Shown one piece after another: positions 16,161 through 23,555 of a stretch of DNA of 23,555 bases. The position numbers were made by a program, and so were the translations under genes. How positions within the stretch are numbered: position 1 is the stretch's first letter; each line of letters begins with the position of its first letter. The notes beneath the pieces are model-generated. The model was not told the origin of the DNA and did not search any database. It was given only the letters and a program-made list of their open reading frames with translations. The stretch lies in the NCBI GenBank assembly GCA_944363995.1, contig CALVVV010000013.1:1-23555 (forward strand), read 5' to 3'. This stretch comes from an uncultured Bacilli bacterium (lineage in GTDB: Bacteria; Bacillota_I; Bacilli_A; RF39; UBA660).

Positions 16161-16454
16161 TTAGCTTCTCTTACTAGTTATTTCTATAAGTTCATTTAGG
16201 CCATATTCAACATCTTCTGCATAATCAAAAATATCCTTATCATCATAACATTCGTTACAAAAATTTATAATTTCTTCAAAATTATTTAATGAATACTCCC
16301 CTTTATTGTTATATAATTCATATTGCTCTAAAAAATGATTTAAGTATTCAGATGATTTATTTTTTAAATTATAATTTTTGGTATTCTTATTTATACACAA
16401 TAATGAACTTATGATTTTTCTATATAAATTAAGAATATTAATATCTTTTCCCAT
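16161..16454 (-). CDS. Small hypothetical protein, 97 aa
   Basis: I do not recognise this protein. It starts MGKDINILNLYRKIISSLLC, has no signal peptide or membrane span, and is rich in Asn, Tyr, Glu and Asp. The acidic C-terminal half (NFCNECYDDKDIFDYAEDVEYGL) has two cysteines in CNEC. The start at 16454 follows from the ribosome binding site GAGAGGAG 5-6 nt upstream; the frame continues further up but without a site. It sits alone between the two fibre operons, next to a transposase fragment, so it may be accessory. The acidic, compact character is like many immunity or antitoxin proteins, but that is only an impression. Confidence 0.6.
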   Translation of the reverse strand: MGKDINILNLYRKIISSLLCINKNTKNYNLKNKSSEYLNHFLEQYELYNNKGEYSLNNFEEIINFCNECYDDKDIFDYAEDVEYGLNELIEITSKRS

Positions 16455-16518
16455 AACTACTCCTCTCATAATAAATATACCTTTTAATATTAAAATCAAA
16501 TTATTTATATTTAAATAA

Positions 16519-16683
16519 TTTAAAAAGAAACAACCAAAAGTTGAAAGAATTTTTGGCTGTTTTAAACAAAATCATAGTTACAAATATCATTTGTTTAAAG
16601 GTGTTGGAAAAAATCAAGCGTATATTCATCTTATTTGTGCTACCCAAAATATGAAAAATATAGCCATAAAAAAATATAGATGA
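16519..16683 (+). pseudogene. C-terminal remnant of an IS1182/IS5-like transposase
   Basis: An open frame of 54 codons without a start reads KKKQPKVERIFGCFKQN, then HLFKGVGKNQAYIHLICATQ and NMKNIA. The pattern (QVExxFGxxKxx, RGxxKVxxxxxLxxxxxNxKK) is the end of a DDE transposase, where the Glu of VER is the third catalytic acidic residue. The upstream part of the gene and the inverted repeats are absent, and the upstream flank has an in-frame stop at 16516. It is a dead fragment of an insertion sequence. Confidence 0.7.
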
Positions 16684-16734
16684 AAATCACAATATTTTTA
16701 CAGAAATTAAAATTATAATAAATCATCCAAAAGA

Positions 16735-16764
16735 AAACACCACATTTGAAAAATTGTGGTATTT
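16735..16764 (-). terminator. Terminator of the adhesin/TasA-like operon
   Basis: ACCACA (16739-16744) pairs with TGTGGT (16755-16760), extended by AAA/TTT across one mismatch. On the minus strand TTTTCTTTT follows. It lies about 50 nt after the stop of the last operon gene. Confidence 0.6.
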
Positions 16765-16812
16765 ATCTACAATTTGAAAACTATTAACAATATAGCTTAA
16801 ATTATAAAATTT

Positions 16813-17346
16813 TTATTCTTCATCTTTTTCAGTGCCATATTTTACTTCGACAATCAAGGCATAAATTTCATATATAAATATTAAGAAACATGGTACTAAA
16901 ACAACAAATAAGAAGCCCCAACGAGATTGAATAAGTGATAAAAATGAACCAATACCACTATAAGTATCAACAGCTTTTCCTAAAACAAAGTCAATTGAAA
17001 AACCATCACCATTTTCAAAAGCTAATTGTTCATCATCCGGATAAAGCTCACCAATTACACCTAATGTTACTTGATAAGATGTTTGATTAACATCACGGTA
17101 AGTAAATATTTCATCTCCTACTTTTAATTCATCAAATCTTTGTTTTTTTACAATAACTAAATCACCTTTTTCGTATTTATCACTACTTATTTGATCATTT
17201 ATTATTACAAACGAGTTTCCATCTATCTCAGTTATTCCATAATCATTTTGATTTAGGAGTAATATTGTCATAGCTAATGCAAAGACAAAATAAACAACCC
17301 CAATAAAAATTAATAATACTTTTTTTACTACTTTTAAAGCTTTCAT
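16813..17346 (-). CDS. Catalytically degenerate SipW-like protein
   Basis: The layout is SipW-like: an N-terminal span (about 9-31), an external domain with EKGDLVIVKK (59-68) and VGDEIFTYRDVNQ (76-88), an ENGD segment (111-114) and a C-terminal span (about 139-165). Aligned on GDLVIVKK, the catalytic SGSM of SipW is replaced by DQIS, so the Ser position is Ile 53. The catalytic THR segment becomes YQV, so the His position is Gln 92. Both catalytic residues are therefore missing, yet the frame is intact with an excellent AGGAGG site, so it is maintained. It may be a non-catalytic chaperone, anchor or regulator for the fibre proteins encoded just upstream. The second of two adjacent ATGs (17346) has the better spacing. 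Confidence 0.78.
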   Translation of the reverse strand: MKALKVVKKVLLIFIGVVYFVFALAMTILLLNQNDYGITEIDGNSFVIINDQISSDKYEKGDLVIVKKQRFDELKVGDEIFTYRDVNQTSYQVTLGVIGELYPDDEQLAFENGDGFSIDFVLGKAVDTYSGIGSFLSLIQSRWGFLFVVLVPCFLIFIYEIYALIVEVKYGTEKDEE

Positions 17347-17397
17347 CATAACCTCCTATTTTAATAATAACACAAAAAATTTTTTTTATCAATACTT

Positions 17398-18252
17398 TTA
17401 ATTTAACTCAATCAAAGAAAAGTCATTTACACTTGATTCATTAATTTCATAAAATTGATAACTCAAACTATTTTTTTTATCAATAGTAATTATCATTTCA
17501 TTAATATAACCTTCCGTATCAACTTGAAAATCGGATGATACATCTTCTATAATTCTTAATTTAGAAGAATTCCAATTTATTTTTATTCTTTTATCTTCAT
17601 TGTAAGAGTTAGTTATTATCAATTGCTTATTTTCATTATATTGCAATTTTATATTTCCTTCCTCACTTTGATCTTTATGAAGAATAAAGTCACTACTTAT
17701 TGTTTTAGTATAAGGTTCAAGACTAGTAACTGTTATGTTGGCTAAAACATCATTAGCATTGCCAACGATATCAAAATATATGTCTTGCACAGTCTTAACT
17801 GCTGCATAGCGATATCCTTGCATTTGACAAGTGTTTCGATCAAAATCACTTACTATAACACCATCACCTGTATCATTAATACATGTGTAATCACTAGATA
17901 ATGTCCCAATATATGTATTAGAGTTAGTTCCATTAATATAGCATTGGCTGGATACATCAGATTCTATAATATTGCAAGTAACTTGATAAGTTATATCATA
18001 ATCAGTTGCAACTAAATCGTTTAAACTATTTTCTAAATCAAAATAAATACTTTCTCCATCCCAAATATTATTTACAACATCTTTTCCTAATGTTTTGCTA
18101 TTAAAATAAAAACCTTTTGTTTGTAAATAGTGATTCCAAACTGTATTAGAAATATATCTAGCAAAACTAAAACCATATGTAAACAATAATATTCCACCTA
18201 AAAACAAAGTTCCAATTATTAAATATTTTGTATTTTTTTTCAATTTTATCAC
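17398..18252 (-). CDS. TasA/camelysin-like SipW-type substrate, 284 aa
   Basis: A basic start and hydrophobic segment (about 10-28) end in GFSFARYISNTVWN, the Ala-Arg-Tyr-x-Ser pattern of SipW-processed proteins. The mature part is beta-rich with alternating strands and four cysteines (TCNI, QCYI, TCIND, TCQMQ), which could pair. It has no LPXTG or C-terminal span. Its start overlaps the stop of the upstream gene (GTG at 18252 within GGGTGATAA). A TTG at 18243 behind AGGGTGA is an alternative start. It is the third gene of the operon and a probable extracellular fibre or adhesin-accessory subunit. Confidence 0.72.
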   Translation of the reverse strand: MIKLKKNTKYLIIGTLFLGGILLFTYGFSFARYISNTVWNHYLQTKGFYFNSKTLGKDVVNNIWDGESIYFDLENSLNDLVATDYDITYQVTCNIIESDVSSQCYINGTNSNTYIGTLSSDYTCINDTGDGVIVSDFDRNTCQMQGYRYAAVKTVQDIYFDIVGNANDVLANITVTSLEPYTKTISSDFILHKDQSEEGNIKLQYNENKQLIITNSYNEDKRIKINWNSSKLRIIEDVSSDFQVDTEGYINEMIITIDKKNSLSYQFYEINESSVNDFSLIELN

Positions 18253-18788
18253 CCTATTTTCTGCCAGCTTTTAATTTCTATATCAATAAAATCAACTAAA
18301 TCAGTATATTCTAATGTATTATATTCTTCTGGAAAAGTAACTTTTATTTTATAATTGTGCAGAATTTCTTGATTATAAGCCATTTGTTGAATATCTAAAT
18401 TACAAACTAATTCATTATCTTGATTACGACTATTTGTTTCATCGCAATTTAATAATAAAGTTTCTGTATCATTATCTATTTTATATAATTCAATTATCAA
18501 TGGCATAAAATGATAAGTTTTTATTGTCATTTGATATTCTAATGTAACATCACTTTTGGCTGATTGATAGTTATTACTAACAGCAAATAAATATTCTTTA
18601 CTACTATTAGGATATAAATCATCAATATCTAAACTTAAATTATCTAATTTTTGGGCATCGAAAACAAATTTGGCAATTTTTTGGTCTACCATTCCATTAG
18701 TGTTTGAATTAAAAAATGAATAAGTTATACCAGAACCAAATAATAATAATGCTAAAGTAAATAATATAATTAAAACTTTGCCTTTCAT
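18249..18788 (-). CDS. TasA-like SipW-type substrate, 179 aa
   Basis: The N-terminal hydrophobic segment (about 4-20) ends GSGITYSFFNSNTNG, followed by KIAKFVFDAQKLDNLSLDID and LYPNSSKEYLFAVSN. This is the TasA order: signal, a short spacer, an FxAxxLDNL-like strand, then an L-x-P turn and a strand ending in SN. Two cysteines (LNCDE, LVCNL) could form a disulfide. The 179-residue size and lack of an anchor fit a minor pilin-like or fibre subunit. The ribosome binding site is ATAGGAG, and the gene lies 10 nt downstream of the giant adhesin gene. Confidence 0.78.
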   Translation of the reverse strand: MKGKVLIILFTLALLLFGSGITYSFFNSNTNGMVDQKIAKFVFDAQKLDNLSLDIDDLYPNSSKEYLFAVSNNYQSAKSDVTLEYQMTIKTYHFMPLIIELYKIDNDTETLLLNCDETNSRNQDNELVCNLDIQQMAYNQEILHNYKIKVTFPEEYNTLEYTDLVDFIDIEIKSWQKIG

Positions 18789-18798
18789 AATTTTTCTC

Positions 18799-21700
18799 CT
18801 ATCTTATTATAAATTTTTTTTCAATAACCCCAACTTTTTGATTTCCATCAAAAAGTTCAAACACTAATTTATAGCCTCCGTTTTCTAAATTAGCAGGTTT
18901 TAAATTAAGTTTAACATTATTATAACTATCAATACTATCATTATAAACAATTGGATTTTCAACCAAATTATAAACATTTTCTTTAGCCATAGTCAACTCA
19001 TTAGTAATATAATCAGCTAAATTAATTAAATTATAATCTTGGTTATAAGCTGTTAATTGAGATTTTTTATATAAAGAAATTCTCACACTACCATTTATTA
19101 CTCCTGTTTGTAAAATATTTAAATCTAAAGTAACATCATTTTTTTTATCAATTATTTTATATTCATCAGCAAATAAAACATCAAAATTATATTCATTTTT
19201 AACATAATTACTAACTTTAACTGGTATTGTAATATTGTCAGCACTATAATTATTTGTATAAAGTCCATCATAAGCTAAATAACTGTTAATTACAAAAGAA
19301 TAATTACCATCATTTAAACTGGCTTCATCTTCATAAGTAACAATAGTTAATGTTTTATTAACAGAATTAAGACCATTTTCTAAATTAATTCTAACGATTC
19401 CATCATCATCTGGTGAATATTCTTTATCTGCTATTTTAAATTTGATATTTTTTAATTTTTCTTTAGATATTATATTATTTTCACTATCAATTAATTTTAT
19501 AGCAATTCCAATAATTTTTCCTTCATTTGATGAATCATGAACAATATTTCCAGCAAAACTTTCTTGATTTAATCCAGTATTAATATTTATTTCTGTAGTA
19601 GAATTACTATTATATTGAATTGGCTGATTATCATAATCACTATTTATATATAAAAATGATTGATTCGAATCGATAATATTAAATGTTTTTTTACTACTGA
19701 TTAGAGTATCTCTTACAATATCATCATTTTTTATAGCCAAAGTTATAACAACATTTTCATAATTATTAACAATATCAGCCTCACTAAAATCAAAATTGAT
19801 AGTAAAATCATCATTAATAGAACTTCTAGTATCTATAAAATAGCTATCACTATTGGTTCCCAACTCTTTAAACAAATTTAACGGATAAGTTGCATATTTG
19901 CATTCATTATTACTACAACTAATATCATAACCATAATTATCATCTGTTGTTTGATAAAAATAAACTTTTTTATTAATATTATCTATTAAAGTTATTTTGG
20001 TATTATTAGGAAGTAATGTATTAGAAATGATATTACGGCTTTCGTTTTCTTTTAAAGGATTTGAATCTTGATAAGTATAATTAAAAGTCACACTAGATAA
20101 AGCACTAATATAATTTGCGTCTACTTCACTATAACCAACTTTTAAACTATTTACACTATAACCGTTATATGTAATATAATCACTATTAACATAAGTTGTA
20201 AAGCCACAATTATCTACAACTTTAGCATAAATTATATATGTTCCTAAAGTATCTAGTTGTAATTTATTTAAATAATCTATCCATTCAACATTTGTTAATG
20301 AATCTAAATCTAAAATTTGATTAGAAATATAATATTGAATGCTAGATATTCCTGATAAATTATCATTAGCTATTATGCTATATTCAGTAGTGTCATTAAT
20401 ATATATATAATCCAAATTTTCATGATAACTAGTCCAATTTTTTGTATCTAATTCAATATTAACTATAGGCTTTGATTTATCTAAAACTAAGGTATCTGTA
20501 TTTATATAAAATATATTATTGTTTGTATCAATTATTTTAGCATAAATAATATAAAAACCTTCTTCATCAATTTGAATGACATCTTGATAATCAGTCCAAT
20601 TATTTATTGACTCAAGTTCAGCTTTAGTTAAAGGAATTTCCGAAGGACTAATATAATAATAAATTTCTTGAATTGGTTTTAAATTATCAGCTTGAGTGAT
20701 ACTAAAAGTAATATTAGAATTAAAATAAATTAAATTATTATTAACTCCTAAATTATTCCATGTATAACTACCTACGTGAATATTAGCGATTGGATTTTTT
20801 ATGTCATCAATATATAAAATTGGTAAACTATTTTCTTCATAAATCCAAATATTATTATCATTTGTGATTATATCATTTTGATCAACAAATTCTTTAAAAT
20901 TTAAATTAGTTATCATAAATTCTTTATTATTCAAATTATCAAGTGTAGTTTTTATAAAATTTGTTTGATTAGGACTATTAAGTGGTATTTGAGTAACAGC
21001 ATATGAATTATCAATTGTTACATTAGAATTATTAATGATATTTATTACAAAAGTTGAATCTTGTGTATCAAAAGAATTATTAATGTTTACAGTACTGTTA
21101 TTTATATTAGTAATCAATCCAGCACTACTAGTACCAGTAATTAAACCACTATTATAAACATAATTTAAGCTTATATTTTTATTTGTACTAGCAATAATTC
21201 CAGCACTTACTTGACCTTGAATTGTTCCTATATTATAAGTATTGTTAAGCACAACATCATTAGCTTTAGCTATAATTCCAGCTGTAAACATTTCACCAAA
21301 AACATTAGCTTTATTAATAACTTTATTTAAAGTAACATTATTACCATCAGCTATAATTCCAGCTGTATTAGCTATATTATAATTTATATCATATTTTAAA
21401 TTAGTAATGATAACTTCATTTGGTGTATTTTCTTTAAAAGTAACAGTTACTTCATCAAGTAAAAGATTACCTAAATCTAAACTAAAATCACCAGTTACTT
21501 CCGTTCCATTAATAAATATATCAGTATTAACATTACCAGTTAAAGTTGTTTTTGTAATATTATTAATATTTAAATTAGGTAGAACAATTTTATATTCACC
21601 AAGTTCATTATCAATAACTATATGTTGGTCATTTAATAGTTCCTCATGTACAGTATTAATTAATTTTTTCCCAATAACATGACCATTAAACAATATATTA

Positions 21701-22350
21701 GTCAATGTACTATTACTAGCATTAGCAGCAACCCCAGCAGTATTACTACCACCATAAATTAGAGCGTTTTCAATATATAAATTATTTACTTCACCATTCA
21801 AATTAGTAAATAAAGCAATATCTTCATTATCATTAGTAATATATAAACCATAAATGGTATAAAAATTACCATCAAAATGACCCTGAAAATTATCCAAACT
21901 AGAAAATAAATTAATTGTGCCAATTTTAGTGTTTTCACGATTAACATTATCATAAAATTCGTTTGAATATTCTTTTAAATAAAATGTTGAATTACTTAAT
22001 TTATAAGTTGGACCATTTTCTTCATCATAGCCAAAAAGTCCATTGTTTAAAACGATATCATTATTTAATTTAAAATAAGTATTCTCATAATTAGTCGTTT
22101 TTAACATTTCAGCAAAATAAGCTAATTCCGCACCATTAGCAATAATATAAGGATCATCACTAGTACCAGTACCTTTTCGATAATTTTGTGCAACAGTTCC
22201 ATCCCAAGTAGTTATATTTGTTGTTGGCACACGATTATTAAATCGTGCCAAAGATGGAAACATAAAAGAAGCAAATAAAACAACAAGCACTAAAAAAACA
22301 ACATAATTTATTTTGGGAATTTTTTTCAATACTTTTTTCAATTTTTTCAT
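18799..22350 (-). CDS. Giant secreted beta-helix/Ig-like adhesin with SipW-type signal
   Basis: About 1183 residues. A basic N-terminus and hydrophobic segment (15-32) end in FPSLARFNNRVPTT, like a SipW-type cleavage region. Next comes GTGTSDDPYIIANGAEL (60-76), typical of GLUG-type beta-helix adhesins, with NFQGHFDGNFYTIYGLYI (154-171). Repeats of about 27 residues are marked by (N/F/V/S)(T/S)AG(I/L) at about 329, 356, 382 and 409. Two Ig-like modules about 105 residues apart (YIIYAK at about 600 and 705) and further beta-rich domains follow. There is no LPXTG, choline-binding or SLH motif at the C-terminus (KKFIIR), so attachment must be non-covalent or through the fibre. The ATG at 22350 follows GGGAAG; an ATG at 22368 is possible. 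First gene of its operon. Confidence 0.85.
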   Translation of the reverse strand: MKKLKKVLKKIPKINYVVFLVLVVLFASFMFPSLARFNNRVPTTNITTWDGTVAQNYRKGTGTSDDPYIIANGAELAYFAEMLKTTNYENTYFKLNNDIVLNNGLFGYDEENGPTYKLSNSTFYLKEYSNEFYDNVNRENTKIGTINLFSSLDNFQGHFDGNFYTIYGLYITNDNEDIALFTNLNGEVNNLYIENALIYGGSNTAGVAANASNSTLTNILFNGHVIGKKLINTVHEELLNDQHIVIDNELGEYKIVLPNLNINNITKTTLTGNVNTDIFINGTEVTGDFSLDLGNLLLDEVTVTFKENTPNEVIITNLKYDINYNIANTAGIIADGNNVTLNKVINKANVFGEMFTAGIIAKANDVVLNNTYNIGTIQGQVSAGIIASTNKNISLNYVYNSGLITGTSSAGLITNINNSTVNINNSFDTQDSTFVINIINNSNVTIDNSYAVTQIPLNSPNQTNFIKTTLDNLNNKEFMITNLNFKEFVDQNDIITNDNNIWIYEENSLPILYIDDIKNPIANIHVGSYTWNNLGVNNNLIYFNSNITFSITQADNLKPIQEIYYYISPSEIPLTKAELESINNWTDYQDVIQIDEEGFYIIYAKIIDTNNNIFYINTDTLVLDKSKPIVNIELDTKNWTSYHENLDYIYINDTTEYSIIANDNLSGISSIQYYISNQILDLDSLTNVEWIDYLNKLQLDTLGTYIIYAKVVDNCGFTTYVNSDYITYNGYSVNSLKVGYSEVDANYISALSSVTFNYTYQDSNPLKENESRNIISNTLLPNNTKITLIDNINKKVYFYQTTDDNYGYDISCSNNECKYATYPLNLFKELGTNSDSYFIDTRSSINDDFTINFDFSEADIVNNYENVVITLAIKNDDIVRDTLISSKKTFNIIDSNQSFLYINSDYDNQPIQYNSNSTTEININTGLNQESFAGNIVHDSSNEGKIIGIAIKLIDSENNIISKEKLKNIKFKIADKEYSPDDDGIVRINLENGLNSVNKTLTIVTYEDEASLNDGNYSFVINSYLAYDGLYTNNYSADNITIPVKVSNYVKNEYNFDVLFADEYKIIDKKNDVTLDLNILQTGVINGSVRISLYKKSQLTAYNQDYNLINLADYITNELTMAKENVYNLVENPIVYNDSIDSYNNVKLNLKPANLENGGYKLVFELFDGNQKVGVIEKKFIIR

Positions 22351-22390
22351 AAATATCTTCCCTTTCATTACCCAACCCTATGCTAATAAC

Positions 22391-22419
22391 ATTATAACAT
22401 ATTTCGACATTTTTTGCAC
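22391..22419 (-). promoter_or_regulatory. Promoter with an embedded Spo0A box for the adhesin operon
   Basis: A perfect TATAAT (22391-22396, minus strand) with a weak GTGCAA-like -35 17 bp upstream (22414-22419). A perfect TGTCGAA (22403-22409) lies in the spacer 6 bp upstream of the -10, nearly the same place as in the first operon's promoter. The weak -35 would fit a regulator-dependent promoter. Confidence 0.6.
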
Positions 22420-22783
22420 TATTATATAGAAAAATATATTGAAAAAGATAAATAAAAGAAAAAATTATTTTTATATGTAAGTAATATAAAAATATACATA
22501 AATATATTTGTTATTAAAAAAAATAAGTGATTATCTTATTAAATCACTTACTTCACTGAAATTTCATAAATATTGAGAAAAATTTTAACTAATAAAAATA
22601 AAGATTATTTTTAATAAATTCACTAATGTATTATTGATAATATAGGTAAATATTTAATATATGTTTTTTTATCTCCTTTTGATATATATTTATATAGCTA
22701 AATATTAAGCTTAAGAAAACTATAGTAGTTAAAGCCATACTATAATTAAACATAGTATTTGTTAAATAATTCTCATATACATA
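22420..22783. other. Gene-free AT-rich spacer
   Basis: No well-supported gene. It contains a minus-strand terminator (22515-22550) and a 40-codon minus-strand frame (22631-22753) for a hydrophobic peptide starting MFNYSMALTTIVFLSLIF, with no ribosome binding site. The rest is featureless AT-rich sequence. Confidence 0.5.
22515..22550 (-). terminator. Terminator with eight-T tail (minus strand)
   Basis: TAAGTGATT (22524-22532) pairs perfectly with AATCACTTA (22542-22550). On the minus strand the stem is followed by a run of eight T (22523-22516). It lies 260 bp beyond the terminator of the gene at the right edge, so it may end a separate short transcript or act as a backup. Confidence 0.65.
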
Positions 22784-22811
22784 AAAAATAGTGAATAAAT
22801 TCACTATTTTT
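22784..22811 (-). terminator. Terminator of the right-edge gene
   Basis: AAAAATAGTGAA (22784-22795) pairs perfectly with TTCACTATTTTT (22800-22811), a 12-bp stem with a 4-nt loop, overlapping the stop codon at 22810-22812. Confidence 0.8.
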
Positions 22812-23555
22812 ATTGACTTAAAGTTGGTGTAATATCGGTACTTGGTCCAGTATAATCAATATCTCCTTCTTCAAGTCTTTCTTTAGTAAATCCAAAATTA
22901 ACTGATATTTTTAAACCTAATTGTGCGAAATCATAGTTATCAATATCTTGTCCTTCTATCCAAATATATACTCTTACTTTTGTAATACTATTTGGCGCAA
23001 GTCTCATAAATTCTGGTCTTTCACTTCCTGGAATATCTTTCATTGTATCAGTAAAATATGGAAAATTTACTAATTTAAATGTGTCTTTATCATCAGCAGC
23101 TAAGTAATCTTCGTAAGTACCTGTATTAGCAACATATCCATTGTATTCTGCACCATCATAAACGTTAACTTGGTCAACTATATCAATTCTTCTACTAATC
23201 GCATAAGTTGGATATGCAGTATCTAAATTTAATTCTGTACAAGTATTACCAGGTTCAACTAATTGATAAGATTCTTTAGCTTCGACATCAGTACCAGCAA
23301 CTAATCTTGGACGACAAGAAGTATTATAATAATTTAAAGCATTTTGAACATGATCTTTGTCATTTGGTTCCCAAATTTGTGCATTACGACAAATTCCTGT
23401 TACTTGAACTTGTCCAGTAGTTGCTGCGACATCACTACAAGTAATAGCTGTTATATTATTAATTTCAGTTTCTACTCCAGTAGCACCAGTAGTAGCTTCG
23501 ACACGCCCAATTTGAGCAAACGCTACACGTACTGAATTTTCAATTCCAGTATTAG
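22810..23555 (-). CDS. Partial SipW-type fibre/surface protein (C-terminal 247+ aa)
   Basis: The frame is open from the stop at 22810 to the right edge of the window, so the start lies outside; an internal Met at 23043 is not the start. The visible part begins NTGIENSVRVAFAQIGRVEA, has four cysteines (ITCSD, GICRN, TSCRP, NTCTEL), and ends with APNSITKVRVYIWIEGQDID and GLKISVNFGFTKE. The last part is a beta-sandwich signature common in large TasA/camelysin-like proteins of Bacillota. It is probably an extracellular fibre subunit. The frame has GC and codon use like its neighbours and is followed by a strong terminator, so it forms a transcription unit separate from the adhesin operon. Confidence 0.75.
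   Translation of the reverse strand, partial: NTGIENSVRVAFAQIGRVEATTGATGVETEINNITAITCSDVAATTGQVQVTGICRNAQIWEPNDKDHVQNALNYYNTSCRPRLVAGTDVEAKESYQLVEPGNTCTELNLDTAYPTYAISRRIDIVDQVNVYDGAEYNGYVANTGTYEDYLAADDKDTFKLVNFPYFTDTMKDIPGSERPEFMRLAPNSITKVRVYIWIEGQDIDNYDFAQLGLKISVNFGFTKERLEEGDIDYTGPSTDITPTLSQ

Noticed and set aside
16528..16562. Hairpin AAACAACCAAAA / TTTTGGCTGTTT as a terminator
   Set aside because: It has a mismatch and lies within the transposase-like coding remnant; the better terminator for the operon is at 16735-16764.
22810..23043. A 77-residue minus-strand gene starting at an internal Met
   Set aside because: The same frame is open all the way to the right edge with coherent protein sequence, so this is the C-terminus of a larger truncated gene.
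16846..23503. Spo0A heptamers TTCGACA at 16846, 23281 and 23497
   Set aside because: All lie inside coding sequence, where GTC-GAA (Val-Glu) codons create the motif; they have no promoter context.
1..23555. Recoded genome (UGA as Trp), CRISPR array, tRNA or rRNA genes
   Set aside because: Trp is encoded by TGG and TGA ends gpr and the SipW-fusion gene; no regularly spaced repeats or tRNA/rRNA-like sequences were seen.

Overview
The window is very AT-rich DNA from a spore-forming, low-GC Bacillota (Firmicutes) bacterium, probably an uncultured gut-type lineage of Bacilli or Clostridia. The evidence is a spore-specific GPR protease gene, a T-box-controlled serS, AGGAGG-type ribosome binding sites, Spo0A-like boxes and SipW/TasA-type surface genes. 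The standard code fits: TGG encodes Trp and TGA is used as a stop, so this is not a mycoplasma-type code. I could not run homology searches. Family names come from motifs and domain layout read by eye.

Positions 1-7000 look like a chromosomal core. They hold a T-box leader and serS (+), an unknown gene and gpr (-), rpsT (+), a membrane-anchored transglutaminase-like protein (+), an orphan multi-membrane-span histidine kinase (-) behind three helically phased Spo0A boxes, and a rhodanese lipoprotein (-).

Positions 7000-23555 are a surface-fibre region. A small TasA/CalY-like gene (+) meets a six-gene minus-strand operon read from 15423 down to 7636. In transcription order it encodes a SipW-type signal peptidase fused to a roughly 500-residue cytosolic tail, a membrane-anchored McrB-like AAA+ ATPase, a DUF2357/McrC-N-like partner, a second intact SipW-type peptidase, a 405-residue TasA-like substrate and a Wzy/O-antigen-ligase-type membrane protein. 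A second minus-strand operon (22350 to 16813) encodes a roughly 1180-residue beta-helix/Ig-like adhesin, two TasA/camelysin-like proteins and a SipW homologue that has lost both catalytic residues. A third minus-strand gene, cut by the right edge, is another large fibre-like protein.

The two operon promoters share a perfect Spo0A heptamer in the spacer between -35 and -10, which suggests they are controlled together with sporulation entry. The working model is that the two active SipW peptidases process the TasA-like and adhesin precursors. The AAA+/DUF2357 pair, which looks McrBC-derived but has no visible nuclease motif, would act on the cytosolic face, perhaps through the long tail of the fused peptidase, to drive or gate fibre secretion or assembly. 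The ligase may glycosylate or anchor the product. Between the operons (15480-16810) lie a decayed transposase fragment, an unknown small gene and a possible structured RNA.
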